From: Tridacna crocea | Taxonomy: Eukaryota; Mollusca; Bivalvia; Cardiida; Cardiidae | NCBI GenBank assembly: GCA_943736015.1 | Contig: OX031056.1 | Coordinates: 71,079,277 to 71,143,276, forward strand | Direction of reading: 5' to 3' | DNA: 64,000 nt | Shown here: in pieces, positions 31,612 to 42,639 of the stretch | Numbering within the stretch: position 1 is the stretch's first letter | Layout of the letters: each line of letters begins with the position of its first letter | Notes under the pieces: generated by a model | Seen by the model: only the letters and a program-made list of their open reading frames with translations | Database searches by the model: none | What the model was told of the DNA's origin: nothing | Translations under genes and position numbers: made by a program

Positions 31612-31680
31612 CTTTAGCCTACTAAGAGTGACTCACTGACCTTTTACGGACAGTGTAGATCAAGATCAGACTGCACGAAT
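31612..31680 (+). mobile_element. Family C left half
   Basis: CCTTTAGCCTACTAAGAGTG and ACTCACTGACCTTTTACGG, then one arm GTAGATCAAGATCAGACTGC. It stops before the hairpin turns. Confidence 0.6.
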
Positions 31681-31934
31681 TCCAAAACAGTGTGCTAAAA
31701 ATTGTCCATGACTGCGTCTTGGAACCGTACTAGTAAACTTGCAACGATTACAAGATGTGCCTTGCGCCAGAAAGACAAAACTTAAGAAGCCTGAATCGAG
31801 GGTACCTTTGTGAAATTCGACGCCTTAAAAAATTATGGTAACGAAATTGAAAATAATTTTTTTTATACCTGAAAATGTCTGTTCTGTTCTGGATATGGTT
31901 CAGGTCTTTATTGAAATACTGTGGTGTGGAGTGC

Positions 31935-32165
31935 ATGAACCTTTTACAACACGAAATATCACAGAATCGACTGTTTTAAAAGCGCTTGCACACGACAAAT
32001 AAAAGATGGCTAAAGTTATGGATTTTGTTTGGGAAATGGTAGAAAACATTATGGGAAAAAGAGAAAATGCTGGTTACCAGCATTTTCTCTTTTTCCCACC
32101 AATGTTTTCAAAAGCCTTTCAGAACCCATCAAGGTGGTTAAAGCTAGGGATTGTGTGACGAATTT
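31935..32165 (-). mobile_element. Family A element, ends mutated
   Basis: AACCTTTTACAACACGAAAT to GGGATTGTGTGACGAATTTG. Core AGAGAAAATGCTGGTTACC / AGCATTTTCTCTTT perfect. Confidence 0.75.
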
Positions 32166-32544
32166 GTTCCTACCATTAGGAACTATCCCTTGAGACCGTG
32201 CGGATTCTGGACGGATCGATACAGCGGACAGGAGTGCGTGGGCAGTTCATAAAACTTATCGATCTTGTCCTTTTTGCCGCCTGTCTCCGTTCGGGCTATA
32301 TTAAGCAGACGAAAGAGCAGACAGCAGACGATTAATGAATGAATTCCAATCGTCTGCTACGTCTCTAGAAACACGCGGGTAGAAAAAGAATAATAATTTC
32401 TGCTTCTGCCATTGATGAAGTCTGCGCATGCTCAGGTCTTGAAAAACGTGTTTTCATGTCTTTGTAATATTGACCTACATGAAGAAAAGTGAAATATTTC
32501 TTGATAAAAACAAGAATTGCCGGGAAAGTAATTAATCACTCCCA
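32166..32544. other. No gene or repeat recognised
   Basis: Moderately GC-rich unassigned segment (for example GGATCGATACAGCGGACAG near 32213). Confidence 0.35.
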
Positions 32545-32655
32545 TACCATACGCTTTTGAGTTTCAGCGACCAAGGGAAAAAAGCCTTTTGAAAACATTC
32601 TGGGAAATGGAGAAAATTCCAGTAACTTGCTATTCTCTCCCTTTCCTACAACGTA
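32545..32655 (+). mobile_element. Family A left half, worn
   Basis: AGCGACCAAGGGAAAAAAGC, AAAACATTCTGGGAAATGG and a damaged core. The right half is replaced by a family G element. Confidence 0.5.
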
Positions 32656-33235
32656 AGAGCTGTACTGGATTTTAATTAAGTTTCCCTAAGATAGGATTAA
32701 AAGCTTGAAATAAAAAGAATATTTGTTTTTTTACGACAGACGATCGAAATTTATTTCATCTTGTGATCATCATAGGTAATATTTTCACGAGTGGCGCAGC
32801 TCCTCTATTTATTTTATGCTTTCCGGTAGGTTATCGAAAAATATCGGTGAAATATTTTTCGATATTTCATGATTACCACTAGAGAAAATAACGATTTTTA
32901 TTTTCTAGGTAAAATGCGCGTGACTCAAAACCAGATGGAAATATGACGTAAGATACCTTATATTTCTTGTGCTTGACGTAATATTGCAATGCATTGCTAT
33001 GCAGAGATGGGTACGCCACAGGGATTCACCGAAAAGAGCTGTACTAGATTTTAATTAAATTTCCCCAGATAGGATTAAAAGCTTGAATTAAATAGAATAT
33101 TTGTTGTTTTTTTTACGGCGAAATATCGATTTTTTTTTTCATCTCGTCATCATTATCGGTAATATTTTCACGAGTGGCGCAGCCACTCGTGAAAATATTA
33201 CCGATGATGATCACGCGAAATATATTTCGAGTTTT
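32655..33235 (+). mobile_element. Family G: partial copy plus full copy and an inverted tail
   Basis: A right part (GGATTAAAAGCTTGAAATAA to TTTTCACGAGTGGCGCAGC, 32695-32800) precedes a complete copy (TTTATTTTATGCTTTCCGG at 32812 onward to about 33180). After that the end block is mirrored: ATTTTCACGAGTGGCGCAGC | CACTCGTGAAAATATTACCG (33162-33205). Confidence 0.7.
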
Positions 33236-33579
33236 TAAAGGAAAAGAAAATAAGTATCCTCTGTTTACTCGTATCTGTACCCAAAACTCGGACTGCCATG
33301 TAGAGGTTACTGTATACGATTGAGAATACCATATGCCTAGCACGTAATAGTGCAATGTACTTTACACTGGTGTGATATATTTTCGACCATCCTTGACTCG
33401 TTCATTTATCTACGGTTGAATGAGATTGATGAGGAAAAAAGTACTACAAAATTACCACGATGAAGTGGTGGAGCGAAATAAAAGTCTGCTGGTCGATTTA
33501 ACACACTAGTTATAGCTGTACGGCTTTCTCTGTTTTTGTCTGCTTCTCTCTGTCTCTTATATTCCACCCCGTCCCTTCT

Positions 33580-33580
<1 letters not shown>
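33236..33580. other. No gene recognised
   Basis: Unassigned sequence ending in a pyrimidine-rich run. Confidence 0.35.

Positions 33581-33632
<52 letters not shown>
33581..33632. repeat. (TC)n microsatellite
   Basis: About 25 uninterrupted CT units. Confidence 0.97.
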
Positions 33633-33637
<5 letters not shown>

Positions 33638-33709
33638 ACATTTTTCTGTTTTTCAAAGTCGATAGAATCTTCTTAAATCACTTGCTGCTTTCCCACTTAT
33701 TAACTCATT

Positions 33710-33927
33710 ACCTAACAACAAAATGTTGGACTAGTCCATATCGAAAGCATTTGCAGACGACAAAATGAAAGTGACTGAAAATTTGAAATTTGTTTTTGAA
33801 GGGTAGAAAACATTGTGGGAAAAGGAGAAAATGCTGGTTACCAGCATTTTCTCCTCTTCCCACAATGTTTTCTAAAGGCTTCTTTCTCAGGGGCGTCAAA
33901 AGTAGGGATTGTGTGTTAATGGGTTAA
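33710..33927 (-). mobile_element. Family A TTAA element
   Basis: TTAACTCATTACCTAACAAC to GTGTTAATGGGTTAA. GAAAGCATTTGCAGACGACA and the core are intact. Very close to the copies at 16305 and 54593. Confidence 0.85.
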
Positions 33928-34004
33928 TGTAGTAGTTGTCATACCAACGATAACTGTTGCTACAACAACCATTTGCAACCGTATTGGTCCAACATACTGA
34001 GTGC

Positions 34005-34295
34005 GAGGGTCCGTCTTCACCAACCACTCTTTACAGCATTGTTAACCATATTCTCCAGAATTTATTTAACTTCAAAGTAACGCCATATCTGATTGGCTAA
34101 ACCATCTGGTTTAGCCAATCAGAAATTGAGATACTTTCCAAATCTAAAATAGTTTTAATTTACATTTAGAAAATAAAGGAATTTCCGATTGGATGATCAA
34201 AACTGTTTAGCCTATCAGAATTTGCGTTACTTATTTTAAACGAGAGCAAGACTAAAAATGCCATTTAATATGATCGGTGAATACGTACCGTGACC
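34005..34295. mobile_element. Family E element, extended
   Basis: The first palindrome TGATTGGCTAAACC / GGTTTAGCCAATCAG lies at about 34090. A second CCAAT-type pair (CCGATTGGATGATC / TTTAGCCTATCAGAATT) at 34187-34223 suggests two fused or nested copies. End CGGTGAATACGTACC. Confidence 0.6.
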
Positions 34296-34401
34296 TAACG
34301 TATAAAGCTGTCTTTTTTACGAAAGCAGATTACAGAAATATTCATTTTCAGTCCTGAAAACGTGATCATGCATTTTGTTATACCTTATACCCGATAAAAG
34401 A

Positions 34402-34667
34402 TATGTGACCCCTTCACGCAAAAAGGGACCTTCCGGGAACTGCGAAAAGTGTCAACCCTGGTCAGACTGCGCAATTTGCGCAGGCTGACCAGGGTTGACA
34501 CTTTTCGCTTGAATGACATTTTCTGTATGAAAAGTGGTCATTGTGCCTTGTTATACAATTATTTTTGAATTATCAGCTTAAACTGACCTGCACTATCGTT
34601 GATCTGTTTTCATCTAGTTGATGTACAAGATTCAAAGATGGTCCCTTTTTGCGTGATGGGTCACATA
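34402..34667 (+). mobile_element. Family P element, nearly intact
   Basis: TATGTGACCCCTTCACGCAA to TTGCGTGATGGGTCACATA. The inner hairpin GTGTCAACCCTGGTCAGACT / GCAGGCTGACCAGGGTTGAC has perfect arms. Confidence 0.82.
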
Positions 34668-34799
34668 CACTCGAAAGTGCACTGTATAATTTCTAATGCA
34701 AAAGACAGCTTTAAAAATTTGATGCGTCATGTCGCCTGTTTTTGCCAACAGAATTAAAGCCCCAGTAGCTGACATAAGCAAATAATGGTGGTGTTTAAA

Positions 34800-35062
34800 T
34801 GTATCTGAATTTCAATCTTGCCTTTTAAAATTATGGAATTTATTGTGAAGATAACAATCTGTTATTATAAAGTCGGTCAAAGATTTAGTCGCTGGCAGAA
34901 AAATGAATTTAATAACTGGGTAAAATGTGAACAACAGATTGAGCAGCATGCCCGGGCTACTTCTAACCTATTTTTTTCTTTCAAATTCATTTTTCTGCTT
35001 ACATCTAGTACTTTGACTGGCATACTATAACAGAATGTCATCTTCACAGTAAATTTCATAAA
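34800..35062. mobile_element. Family I inverted-repeat element
   Basis: ATGGAATTTATTGTGAAGAT / GTAAATTTCATAAAT and CGCTGGCAGAAAAATGAATT / AAATTCATTTTTCTGCTTAC are paired arms around a middle of about 65 bp. Arms are about 85 bp and diverged. A half copy lies near 48050. Confidence 0.6.
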
Positions 35063-35234
35063 TAGAAATTTTGTGATTTCAATTTAAATACATTTCAATA
35101 TCTGTAGTGTTCAATTTTGGCCGCTGGTGGGGCTTTAAACTCACACGAATTAGAAAATACAATTTGTTTAGACGTTATAACGAAATGAAAGAGGAGAATC
35201 TTACAGCCTGCATGGATAAGTCGGTTTCAAATCT

Positions 35235-35580
35235 CAAAAATACCTTCGATTTTCCCAAAAATACCTTCATTTTCCTCAAAACACCTTCGATTTCCTCAAA
35301 AATACCTTCGATTCCCCCATACCTTCGATTTCCTCAAAAATACCTTCGATTTCCCTAAAAAAATACCTTCGATTCCCCTATACCTTCGATTTCCTCAAAA
35401 ATACCTTCGATTCCCCCATACCTTCGATTTCCTCAAAAATACCTTCGATTTCCCTAAAAAAATACCTTCGATTTCCTCAAAAATACCTTCGATTTTTTTC
35501 CCCCCAAAATACCTTCGATTTCCTAAAAAATAACTTTGATTCACAAATAACACCTTCGATTTCCTCAAAATACATTCGAA
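35235..35580 (+). repeat. ~20-bp minisatellite
   Basis: About 15 units of ACCTTCGATTTCCTCAAAAA and shorter ACCTTCGATTCCCCCAT types. Higher-order alternation is visible at 35300-35460. Confidence 0.88.
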
Positions 35581-35712
35581 ATGGCAAAGTTTGGGGTTTT
35601 ACTATCGGCTTAAACTTAGAAGGAATGTTAAACCCCTGTCAGCATTCGAAAAATTACCGAGAAAAACAGACGTGCAGTTCGAACAGAACATGTGGGTGTT
35701 TTCCCTGATTTT

Positions 35713-36278
35713 CCCATAACTTTTTTTACTGAACCAAAAAAAAAAGAATATAGACTTGAAAGCATTTACGGACAGTTGATTGATTGATTGTACGATGTTT
35801 AACGCCGTTTTCAACGTTATTTCAGTTATATTACGGTGGCCAGTGCAACTATCCATATTTTCCTGGAGTCTTATTCTAACAAGTACTCGGCACAATATTC
35901 TATCCAAGCCATCGGCTGCTTTCCCACATAACCATCGTCGAAACAATGATCAGCGGTGAGAGAGGAATGAAATCCTGTCGCAATGACTATCATCAATCCT
36001 TAGAAAGAAATTGGCCGTGCCGGGGATCGAACCCACGACCTCCCTGTTCTCAAGTCTTGTACACTACCGACTGAGCTTTTCGGGCTCGTCCAAAGAAAGC
36101 ATTTACAGATGACAGGTCAAATTTAGTTTTGATAATGCGTTTGTGAGTGAAAGGGTAGAAAACAATGTGGGAAAAGGAGAAAATGCTGGTTACCAGCATT
36201 TTCTCATTTTCCCACAATGTTTTCAAAAGCCATCTTTCTCTAGATGCCGAAACTTGCAGTTGTGTTGTCAAGGGTTAA
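35713..36278 (-). mobile_element. Family A element split by a SINE
   Basis: Left piece about 35713-35769 (TAGACTTGAAAGCATTTAC), right piece 36095-36278 (GAAAGCATTTACAGATGAC, core GAGAAAATGCTGGTTACC, end GTCAAGGGTTAA). The 12-bp word GAAAGCATTTAC is repeated at the break. Confidence 0.78.
35770..36094 (-). mobile_element. tRNA-derived SINE nested in a family A element
   Basis: On the minus strand: GAAAAGCTCAGTCGGTAGTG (A box), GGGTTCGATCCCCGGC (B box, about 36030-36015), the central domain TATGTGGGAAAGCAGCC, GTTGAAAACGGCGTTAAAC and a tail of ATCA units (CAATCAATCAATCAA). Target duplication GAAAGCATTTAC at 35758-35769 and 36095-36106. About 325 bp, apparently full length. Confidence 0.85.
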
Positions 36279-36450
36279 CTCTTATAGTGCAAAGACAAAA
36301 TTTTATACTTTTCCAAATTCAAAGCATTATACTGTTCACGACAAAAGTTGGTATTAGTCTTGGAAATAGTAGAAAACATTGTTGGAAAAGGAGAAATTGC
36401 ATCTTTTTTCAGAGTCGTTACAAATCGGACCTGCGTTGCAAATGGTGAAA
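36275..36450 (-). mobile_element. Family A left half sharing TTAA with the previous copy
   Basis: TTAACTCTTATAGTGCAAAG, AAGCATTATACTGTTCACG and GGAAAAGGAGAAATTGC, then the palindrome breaks off. Confidence 0.6.
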
Positions 36451-36644
36451 GCATTTTGTTGAATTTGGTGATGTGTTATATTAGTTTTAGACTTGCATAT
36501 ACCTCGTGAGAGTAATACATGAATGTTATTATTATAATTATGTATTTAATCTTATTTTATTTTCGACTTGAACAGAGAAATAAGTACGAGTTATGTATTT
36601 TCTAAAAAAAACAAGGGTTCGCTTCGTCTGTTACCCGTCTACTT

Positions 36645-36858
36645 TTTGTCAAATATCATAACGACCCTCAGAAAGAAAGGCTTTTGAAAACACTGTGGAA
36701 AATGGAGAACATGCTGGTAAACCAGCATTTTCTCTGTTTTCCACAATGTTTTCTAACCTTCCAACATCAAATCCCATCATTTCAGCCAGATTTAAATTCT
36801 GAGAATCTTTTAAATTTGGATCAGTCTAAAATTTTGTCGTTTTGCCGGGTAAAGAGTT
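36645..36858 (+). mobile_element. Family A element, diverged
   Basis: CTCAGAAAGAAAGGCTTTTG, core AGAACATGCTGGTAAACC / AGCATTTTCTC, GATCAGTCTAAAATTTTGTC and GGGTAAAGAGTTG. Confidence 0.65.
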
Positions 36859-37069
36859 GAATAGTTGGAGTTCAGGATTGAGTTTTGAAGAATGAAAGAA
36901 AAATAAAAAGTTTGCATTCCTATGGGGAAAAAATCGCAGAGGTTTTACGAGAAACGTTGGGAGATATTGAGCTGAAAACAGATAAGCTGACAAGAAGTTC
37001 ATTAATTTTCCAGAAACTATTTTACTTCAAGCTATGTTTTTTCCCCTCCACAAAAATGTCTACCTGTAG

Positions 37070-37977
37070 GCTGGTTCACGCTTTACGACAAAACGACAAA
37101 ATTTTAGACTTGTTTAAATTGAAAGCATGCGCAGACGATTAATTGAATTGGGCTCAAAAATTTAAATTTGTATTTGGAGGGGAAAGAAAACATTGTGAGA
37201 AGAGGAGAAAATGCTGGTCACAAGCCTTTTTCCACAATGTTTGCAAAGATTTCTTCATTATAGTTATTAAAACTTGATATTGAGTGGTACCCCTTTACGA
37301 AAAACAATCTCTGGTTTTCACAATTCTAGAAAGGATGGCTTTTGAAAACATTGTGGGAAAAGGAGAAAATGCTGGTGACCAGCATTTTCTCCTTTTCCCA
37401 CAATGTTTTCTACCCCATCAAAGACAGAAATCTTCATTTGGGTTACTTTTAAATTGTTGACTTCAAATGCTTTCAGTTTGGTTTGGTCCAAAATTCCGTT
37501 GTGTGGCAAAGGGTGAAGTGGTAAAGGGTTTGTTCATGAAATTATTGCATGCAGAAGAAAACACCCGAAACATTAGAAACCTTGAACGTCTTTTAACTCA
37601 TTACCAAACGACAAAATTTTAGACTTGTCCAAATTGAAAGCATTTGCAGACGACAAAATAAAAGTGACTGAAAATTTGAAATTTGTTTTGTGAAGGGTAG
37701 AAAACATTGTGGGAAAAGGAGAAAATGCTGTTTACCAGCATTTTCTCCTTTTCCCACAATGTTTTCAAAAGCCATTCTTCCTAGAATTGTGAAAACCAGG
37801 GATTGTTTGGTAAAGGGGTACCATTCAATATCAAGTTTTAACAACCATAATGAAGAAATCTTTGAAAACATTGTGGAAAAAGGCCGTTTACCAGCATTTT
37901 TTTCCTTTTTCCACAATGTTTTCTAAAGGCTTCTTTCTCAGGGGCGTCAAAAGTAGGGATTGTGTGGTAATGGGTTA
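37070..37977. mobile_element. Mosaic block of four family A cores with inverted junctions
   Basis: Cores lie at about 37210, 37370, 37735 and 37895. The junction sequence at about 37235-37345 recurs reverse-complemented at about 37770-37880. The outer left end of the third unit (TTAACTCATTACCAAACGAC, 37593) pairs with the right end at 37974 (GTGGTAATGGGTTAA), so one element appears to contain an inverted copy of its neighbours' junction. Confidence 0.7.
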
Positions 37978-38149
37978 AAAGAATAAACCTTACTCTGAAT
38001 TCCCAAACTAGCCGTTATATCGAGCAAGTCATCACATAATTATGGATCCATAACCGACTGAATCAAAAGGTAGAATGATTCTTTGACAGACAGGAACTGA
38101 AAAGTTTCCGCGCATGTCAGCCTGTGACAATAACTTCATTTAGAGATGG

Positions 38150-38640
38150 TTACATGTTATTTTCTACAAAGAGGTGTTTTTTTTTCCCGGTGAAAGATCG
38201 AAATTCATTTCATCGAGTGAACACCATCGGTAACATTTTCACGAGTGGCGTAGCCACGAGTGAAAATATTACTTATGGTGTTTACGGAATGAAATAAATT
38301 TCGATCTTTCACCGAAAAAAACGAATATTTAATTTATTTCATGTTTTTAACCCTTTCTGGGAGCTTTATCAAAATCCAGTACAGTTATTTTCAGTTATTC
38401 CCCGCGGCGTACCCCTTCCGCATAGCAACGCATTATAATATAACGTTAAGCTCGAGAAATGTAAGGTAAATAACGTCATAGTTCCATATTTCCATCTGGT
38501 TGTTAGTCACGCGCAATTTTCCTAGGTAACTAGGTAAAATAAAAATCGGTATTTCCACTGGTCGTACCCGTGGAATATCGAAAAATATCTTCACTGCTAT
38601 TTCTCGATATCCTACCGGAAATCATGAAATAAATGACCTT
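38150..38640 (-). mobile_element. Family G element with mirrored end
   Basis: Reads in reverse from CATTTATTTCATGATTTCC at 38640. On the plus strand the 3' end block is mirrored: ATCGAAATTCATTTCATCG to TTTTCACGAGTGGCG (38200-38247), then CCACGAGTGAAAATATTAC to AAATAAATTTCGATC (38250-38305). The same mirror occurs at 33162-33235. Confidence 0.68.
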
Positions 38641-39094
38641 CGTACACCATAACTCAAATATGCAAGTGATACAATATAATAAAAGATATACAAGTAATAA
38701 AAGATTCCAAGACAAACAGAGAAATAGACTGACAAAAAAAAACCGAACAGGTTGCGAAGCAACGAAAGGTACCAAAATTAACTGAAACTTACCGCAAAAA
38801 AAATCGTTTCCAAAACTGTATCCAAATCCTCGTACAACAGTTACTAGTCAATCACGACCATGCACACAGTATAGCATGTACTCGTTTATTCTCCGGTTAA
38901 TTGAAAAGCCACTCCGGTCAATGTGTCAATGTTTGCAGTCGGAGCTGTCATAATAACATTCCCCAGTGATATTTATATCTACACATCAGGTGGCTACTTT
39001 TTCACCGTCAATTTAACGTCCTCCCCTGTCACACGTGACAGCCTAACAGATGGCCTGAAAAAGAGAACAAGAATTATGGTATAGTACATATAAT
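38641..39094. other. No gene recognised; possible minus-strand splice donor
   Basis: A strong-looking 5' splice site TTTGCG|GTAAGTTT is on the minus strand at about 38791, which could end a non-coding first exon. No coding exon could be attached to it. Confidence 0.25.
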
Positions 39095-39180
39095 AAATCG
39101 TCGGTTTAGTTCAAAAACCTCGTAACTACAGCTTGTTACAAGCTGTAGTTACGAGGTTTTTGAAGTAAACCAACGATATA
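39095..39180. mobile_element. Family D hairpin
   Basis: AATCGTCGGTTTAGTTC / GAAGTAAACCAACGATAT. A further single arm (TACGAGGTATTTGAAGTAAA) follows at 39190-39220, so part is duplicated. Confidence 0.78.
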
Positions 39181-39223
39181 CATGGTTATATACGAGGTAT
39201 TTGAAGTAAACTGACCATATATT

Positions 39224-39395
39224 TGAACCATGCTCTGTGAAAATGGGCTTTAATGCATTTGCAAAAAGTATCGACTCATGTCACCCTGCGCGGTCCGCGC
39301 AGGTTGACATGAATAGAAACTGTTTGCTATTGGTCAATTTTTCCACTTAGCTGAGGACAATTCTACCTTGCGGTTGGGGGTGATTCTTCGGTAAA
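39224..39395. mobile_element. Family H snapback element
   Basis: ACCATGCTCTGTGAAAATGG, then AAAAAGTATCGACTCATGTC and the hairpin CCTGCGCGGTCCGCGCAGG, then TTTGCTATTGGTCAATTTT. Confidence 0.6.
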
Positions 39396-39422
39396 AGGGA
39401 ACTACATGTATGTTACGCGACA

Positions 39423-39655
39423 GATTGATTAATTGACTGTATGGAGTTTAACGCCGTTTTCAACATTATTTCAGTTATATCGCGGCGGCCAGTACACCTA
39501 TCCACGCTTTCTTGGAGTCTCTTGTACTAGTACTTTTTCTTTCAAAGCCACTGGCTGCTTTCCCACATAACCATCGTCGAAACTTTGGTCAGCGGTGGGA
39601 GAGGAATGAATCCTGTCGCGATGACTGTCATTAACCCTCTGAAAGAAATTAATCG
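39423..39655 (-). mobile_element. SINE lacking its tRNA head
   Basis: ATTGATTAATTGACTG tail, AACGCCGTTTTCAACATTAT, GCTTTCCCACATAACCATCG and GAGAGGAATGAATCCTGTCG. The A and B boxes are absent on the right. Confidence 0.7.
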
Positions 39656-39749
39656 AGTCGATGTGACGCGACAGACTGATTTGTTCGATGCATGACAAAG
39701 ATGGGCTTAATCTCCTTTTCATGGATCAAAGTAGTGAAAGTACTCTTGT

Positions 39750-39825
39750 ATATGAGCAATGGTTTGTGAAAAGGGACCTTGACGTATCTGTATAACTAAG
39801 TATCGACCCATGTAAGCCTGTTCAG
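39750..39825. mobile_element. Family H fragment
   Basis: GAGCAATGGTTTGTGAAAAG and AAGTATCGACCCATGTAAGC, then cut. Confidence 0.45.
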
Positions 39826-39830
39826 TCCAC

Positions 39831-39961
39831 CGCGATATAACAAAAATAGTGTTGAAAACAGCTTAAAACAATATACAGTAATTAAGCATTTTGACAGGCG
39901 ATATAACAAAATAGTGTTGAAAACAGCTTAAAACAATATACAGTAATTAAGCATTTTGACA
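39831..39961. repeat. Exact tandem duplication of a SINE 3' piece (~66 bp)
   Basis: GCGATATAACAAAA to AAGCATTTTGACAG occurs twice, nearly identically (39831-39896 and 39898-39961). It contains TAGTGTTGAAAACAGC from the SINE 3' domain. Confidence 0.8.
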
Positions 39962-40462
39962 GAATTACTTTTACAGGTAAATTTAGAAATAATCTATCTT
40001 CTTTTGGAGACAGATAGACAGACCGGAGGCTGTAGACGCAATAAATCAATATACAAAAGAAACACAACGTTGTTCATTCGCAACATTAGATAACTCCAAT
40101 ATATCGGTCCAGTCATCCAGTCTATTGAGTATTGACTGAACTGTCATTCATGTAGAAACTAATTTCCCAGTCCACAGGGCAAGATAAGTTGGTGCAATGA
40201 TCCATACACATATCATTTTCCTCACTTAAACCTATGTTGTTGGCACATATTAAAATTGTTGAAATACTGAGTACCTACAAAAAATGCTACGAGATGAATA
40301 AAAGTAATACTACTTTTAAATCCCATACATGTACGCCGCCTTTTATCTGCACATTTGCTGAATATATCGAACAGTCAAATTACAGACGATATTCCTTATT
40401 ACGATTAACACAGTTTAAATATCAAAACACTTGTTATAAAACAACGTCGGATTGTGGCGTAT
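39962..40462. other. No gene recognised
   Basis: AT-rich. The 77-residue plus frame at 40234-40467 has no recognised domain. Confidence 0.35.
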
Positions 40463-40678
40463 TATAACCCTTTATAAAACATTTTCGTATCTGAAAATTC
40501 TTTTGAAAACATGGAGGACAAAAAATAAATGCTTGTAACCAGCATGTTATCATTTTCCAATCCTATTTCCATACCTTTCAAACGCAGATTCCGCTATTTG
40601 AGTCAGATATAATGTGTCGTCTGCAAATACTTCCAACTTGGACATGCTAAAAATGTTTGTCGTGTGGTAAAGAGTAAA
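40463..40678 (+). mobile_element. Family A element, worn
   Basis: AACCCTTTATAAAACA, core AAATGCTTGTAACC / AGCATGTTATC, GTCGTCTGCAAATACTTCC and GTGTGGTAAAGAGTAAA. Confidence 0.6.
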
Positions 40679-40777
40679 TGGCCGTTGTTTACAACTGGAA
40701 TTTCTCTGTATAACCCATAAATCTGTTTTATGAGACAGTATGGGTTCTATTTTACATCCAGCTGTAAAGTACAAATG

Positions 40778-41000
40778 GGCCATGCTCTGCGAAAACAGAG
40801 CTTAAGTACTACGACTGCAAAAAGTATCGACTCAAGTCAGCCTGCGCTTTCCGCGCAGGCTGACTTGAGTCGACACTTTTTGATAAATTTTCTGTATATC
40901 AAAGGACCAATGCACCTCATGATTTAATCGGTTGTTACATAAATCGATTTTTATGGAACCATAATTATGTGATGGCAAGCTTGTTATCATGCATCACGGA
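40778..41000. mobile_element. Family H element (best copy)
   Basis: GGCCATGCTCTGCGAAAACA. Perfect hairpin AGTCAGCCTGCGC / GCGCAGGCTGACT inside GTATCGACTCA / TGAGTCGACAC. Then GTATATCAAAGGACCAATGC and ACCTCATGATTTAATCGG. Confidence 0.65.
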
Positions 41001-41596
41001 GACTTTCATCACATAACCTGCCTTGTCTTTGATGTGATAAAATTTTCTTATTTCACACACGTTTTAGAGATACAAATTTTGTGACGTCATATGAGCGTCA
41101 TAAGACTTCATTTTGTAAAAGCATTGTATTTCCGCCCATTATTTTCAACAGAACGAGAAACGCAAGTTGCCATCAATTCAACTATAAATCAACTGTAAAT
41201 AAATAGCGTTTGTAATAAAGTAAAGATTTGTTTTATTTTTAGACTCAAAAACAACAAATTACTTGTCGGATTCTTTGGATCTATTTCCATGGCAAACGTA
41301 CGCATGTATCTGTTGATAATGCGGTGAGAGGGTCTCATAATTCTTATACAGATCTTATCATATGCACAATTCTTGAACTCAGACGTAGATCTACTGCTTG
41401 ATCTATGTAATAAAAAGAATCTGACAGTCGTTGAACTTTGAGTCATTTTCTTTTTAAACTGGTACAGAAAAAAAAAAAGTATTTTAAAGCTTGCTTGGGA
41501 GCATTTTTTTTTTTCTTAATTCCTATACTAAGAATTCTGCAACGCAACAGAACGTGCAGTCAGATCTTGCATCAATTCTGTCTGTATGTTTTTCCT
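41001..41596. other. No gene recognised; one family C arm
   Basis: A single arm GTGCAGTCAGATCTTGCATC at about 41553-41575. Otherwise unassigned. Confidence 0.35.
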
Positions 41597-41998
41597 CATC
41601 TTCGCGAGCCAAGGTTACGATCACTACCTGGATCTTACCTTGGCTGATTGAGCCCGATTTCGAGATTCCTGCGATGCGCCCTCTATTGGATGCTGGTTAT
41701 TACCCCTCTTTACATCATATTTCTAAAAGCCAATGAAATATCGTTTTTCAAACAGCTTACGAATACACATGAAGCGATAAGCAGACATCCACGTGGGTTT
41801 CCATGTTCACCTTCTATTCGAAAGGTAGCGACTTTATTCTATTTTTATTAAAGATGAAATTCTACGAGCGATTTCATTCGTTGCAGTTCGAGCTGGCCGC
41901 ATCCAATGAAAAAGCATATCGGAGGAATGTAAAAATCAAGCTCGACCCGCCAAGGGTAGAATAGCGAAGTGAATCGTCAGCCTTGGCTTGCGAAGATG
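41597..41998. mobile_element. Family L element with terminal inverted repeats
   Basis: CATCTTCGCGAGCCAAGG and CCTTGGCTTGCGAAGATG, 402 bp. Closest match to 16571-17004. Internal text CGAGCGATTTCATTCGTTGC. Confidence 0.78.
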
Positions 41999-42200
41999 GT
42001 TTCTCCTGTGAAAAGACATTTGCAATCGCATAATGTTTTATTACCCCTCCCTGGTTCGTTAATGTTTACAGACTATCATGGGACTGTATACCGACTTCGC
42101 GGAATAATTTCAATGATTGGGTTTACAGAACAACAGATATAGGGACTGATTTTGCTTTAAAGATTTAAAATATTACTTTTTGTGTGCTAAACTCTATGCT

Positions 42201-42251
42201 GTGGGTACTCATTAGAATCGTCTCATTGAGACGATTCTAATGAATACCCAC
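42201..42251. repeat. 51-bp hairpin
   Basis: GTGGGTACTCATTAGAATCG / CGATTCTAATGAATACCCAC with TCTCATTGAGA at the turn; one mismatch. Confidence 0.75.
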
Positions 42252-42339
42252 AACGCAAGGTTTATAAAAGAAATAATGGATTTAGAACACCATTATTCCC
42301 TCTTATCCGGAGCTCTGGGGGGTACGGGGCGAAAGGCTA

Positions 42340-42470
42340 TCCCTGGAAACCTGCATTTTCTCATTTTCGCATCAAATATGTAGCTTCACAAATTGAGCCA
42401 GATTTATTTTGTCTTCTGCTGTTGCTTTCACTTTGGACAAGTCCAAAATTACATATGTGATAAAGGAATA
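42340..42470 (+). mobile_element. Family A right half
   Basis: ACCTGCATTTTCTCATTTTC, TTGTCTTCTGCTGTTGCTTT and GGACAAGTCCAAAATTAC. The left half is missing. Confidence 0.45.
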
Positions 42471-42639
42471 AGAAAATGCTGCTTTTTTCGACTGTATCAA
42501 TGACAGAAGCCAACATCATTCAGAGGCGTAGCTGCCTACGGGTAAGCAAAAACGCAGTTGCGTACATTTTTCAAAAACAAAAGAAGGAAAGTCACCAGAG
42601 GCCGCATATTAGAGGGTATCTATAATTTTCACATCCCAT

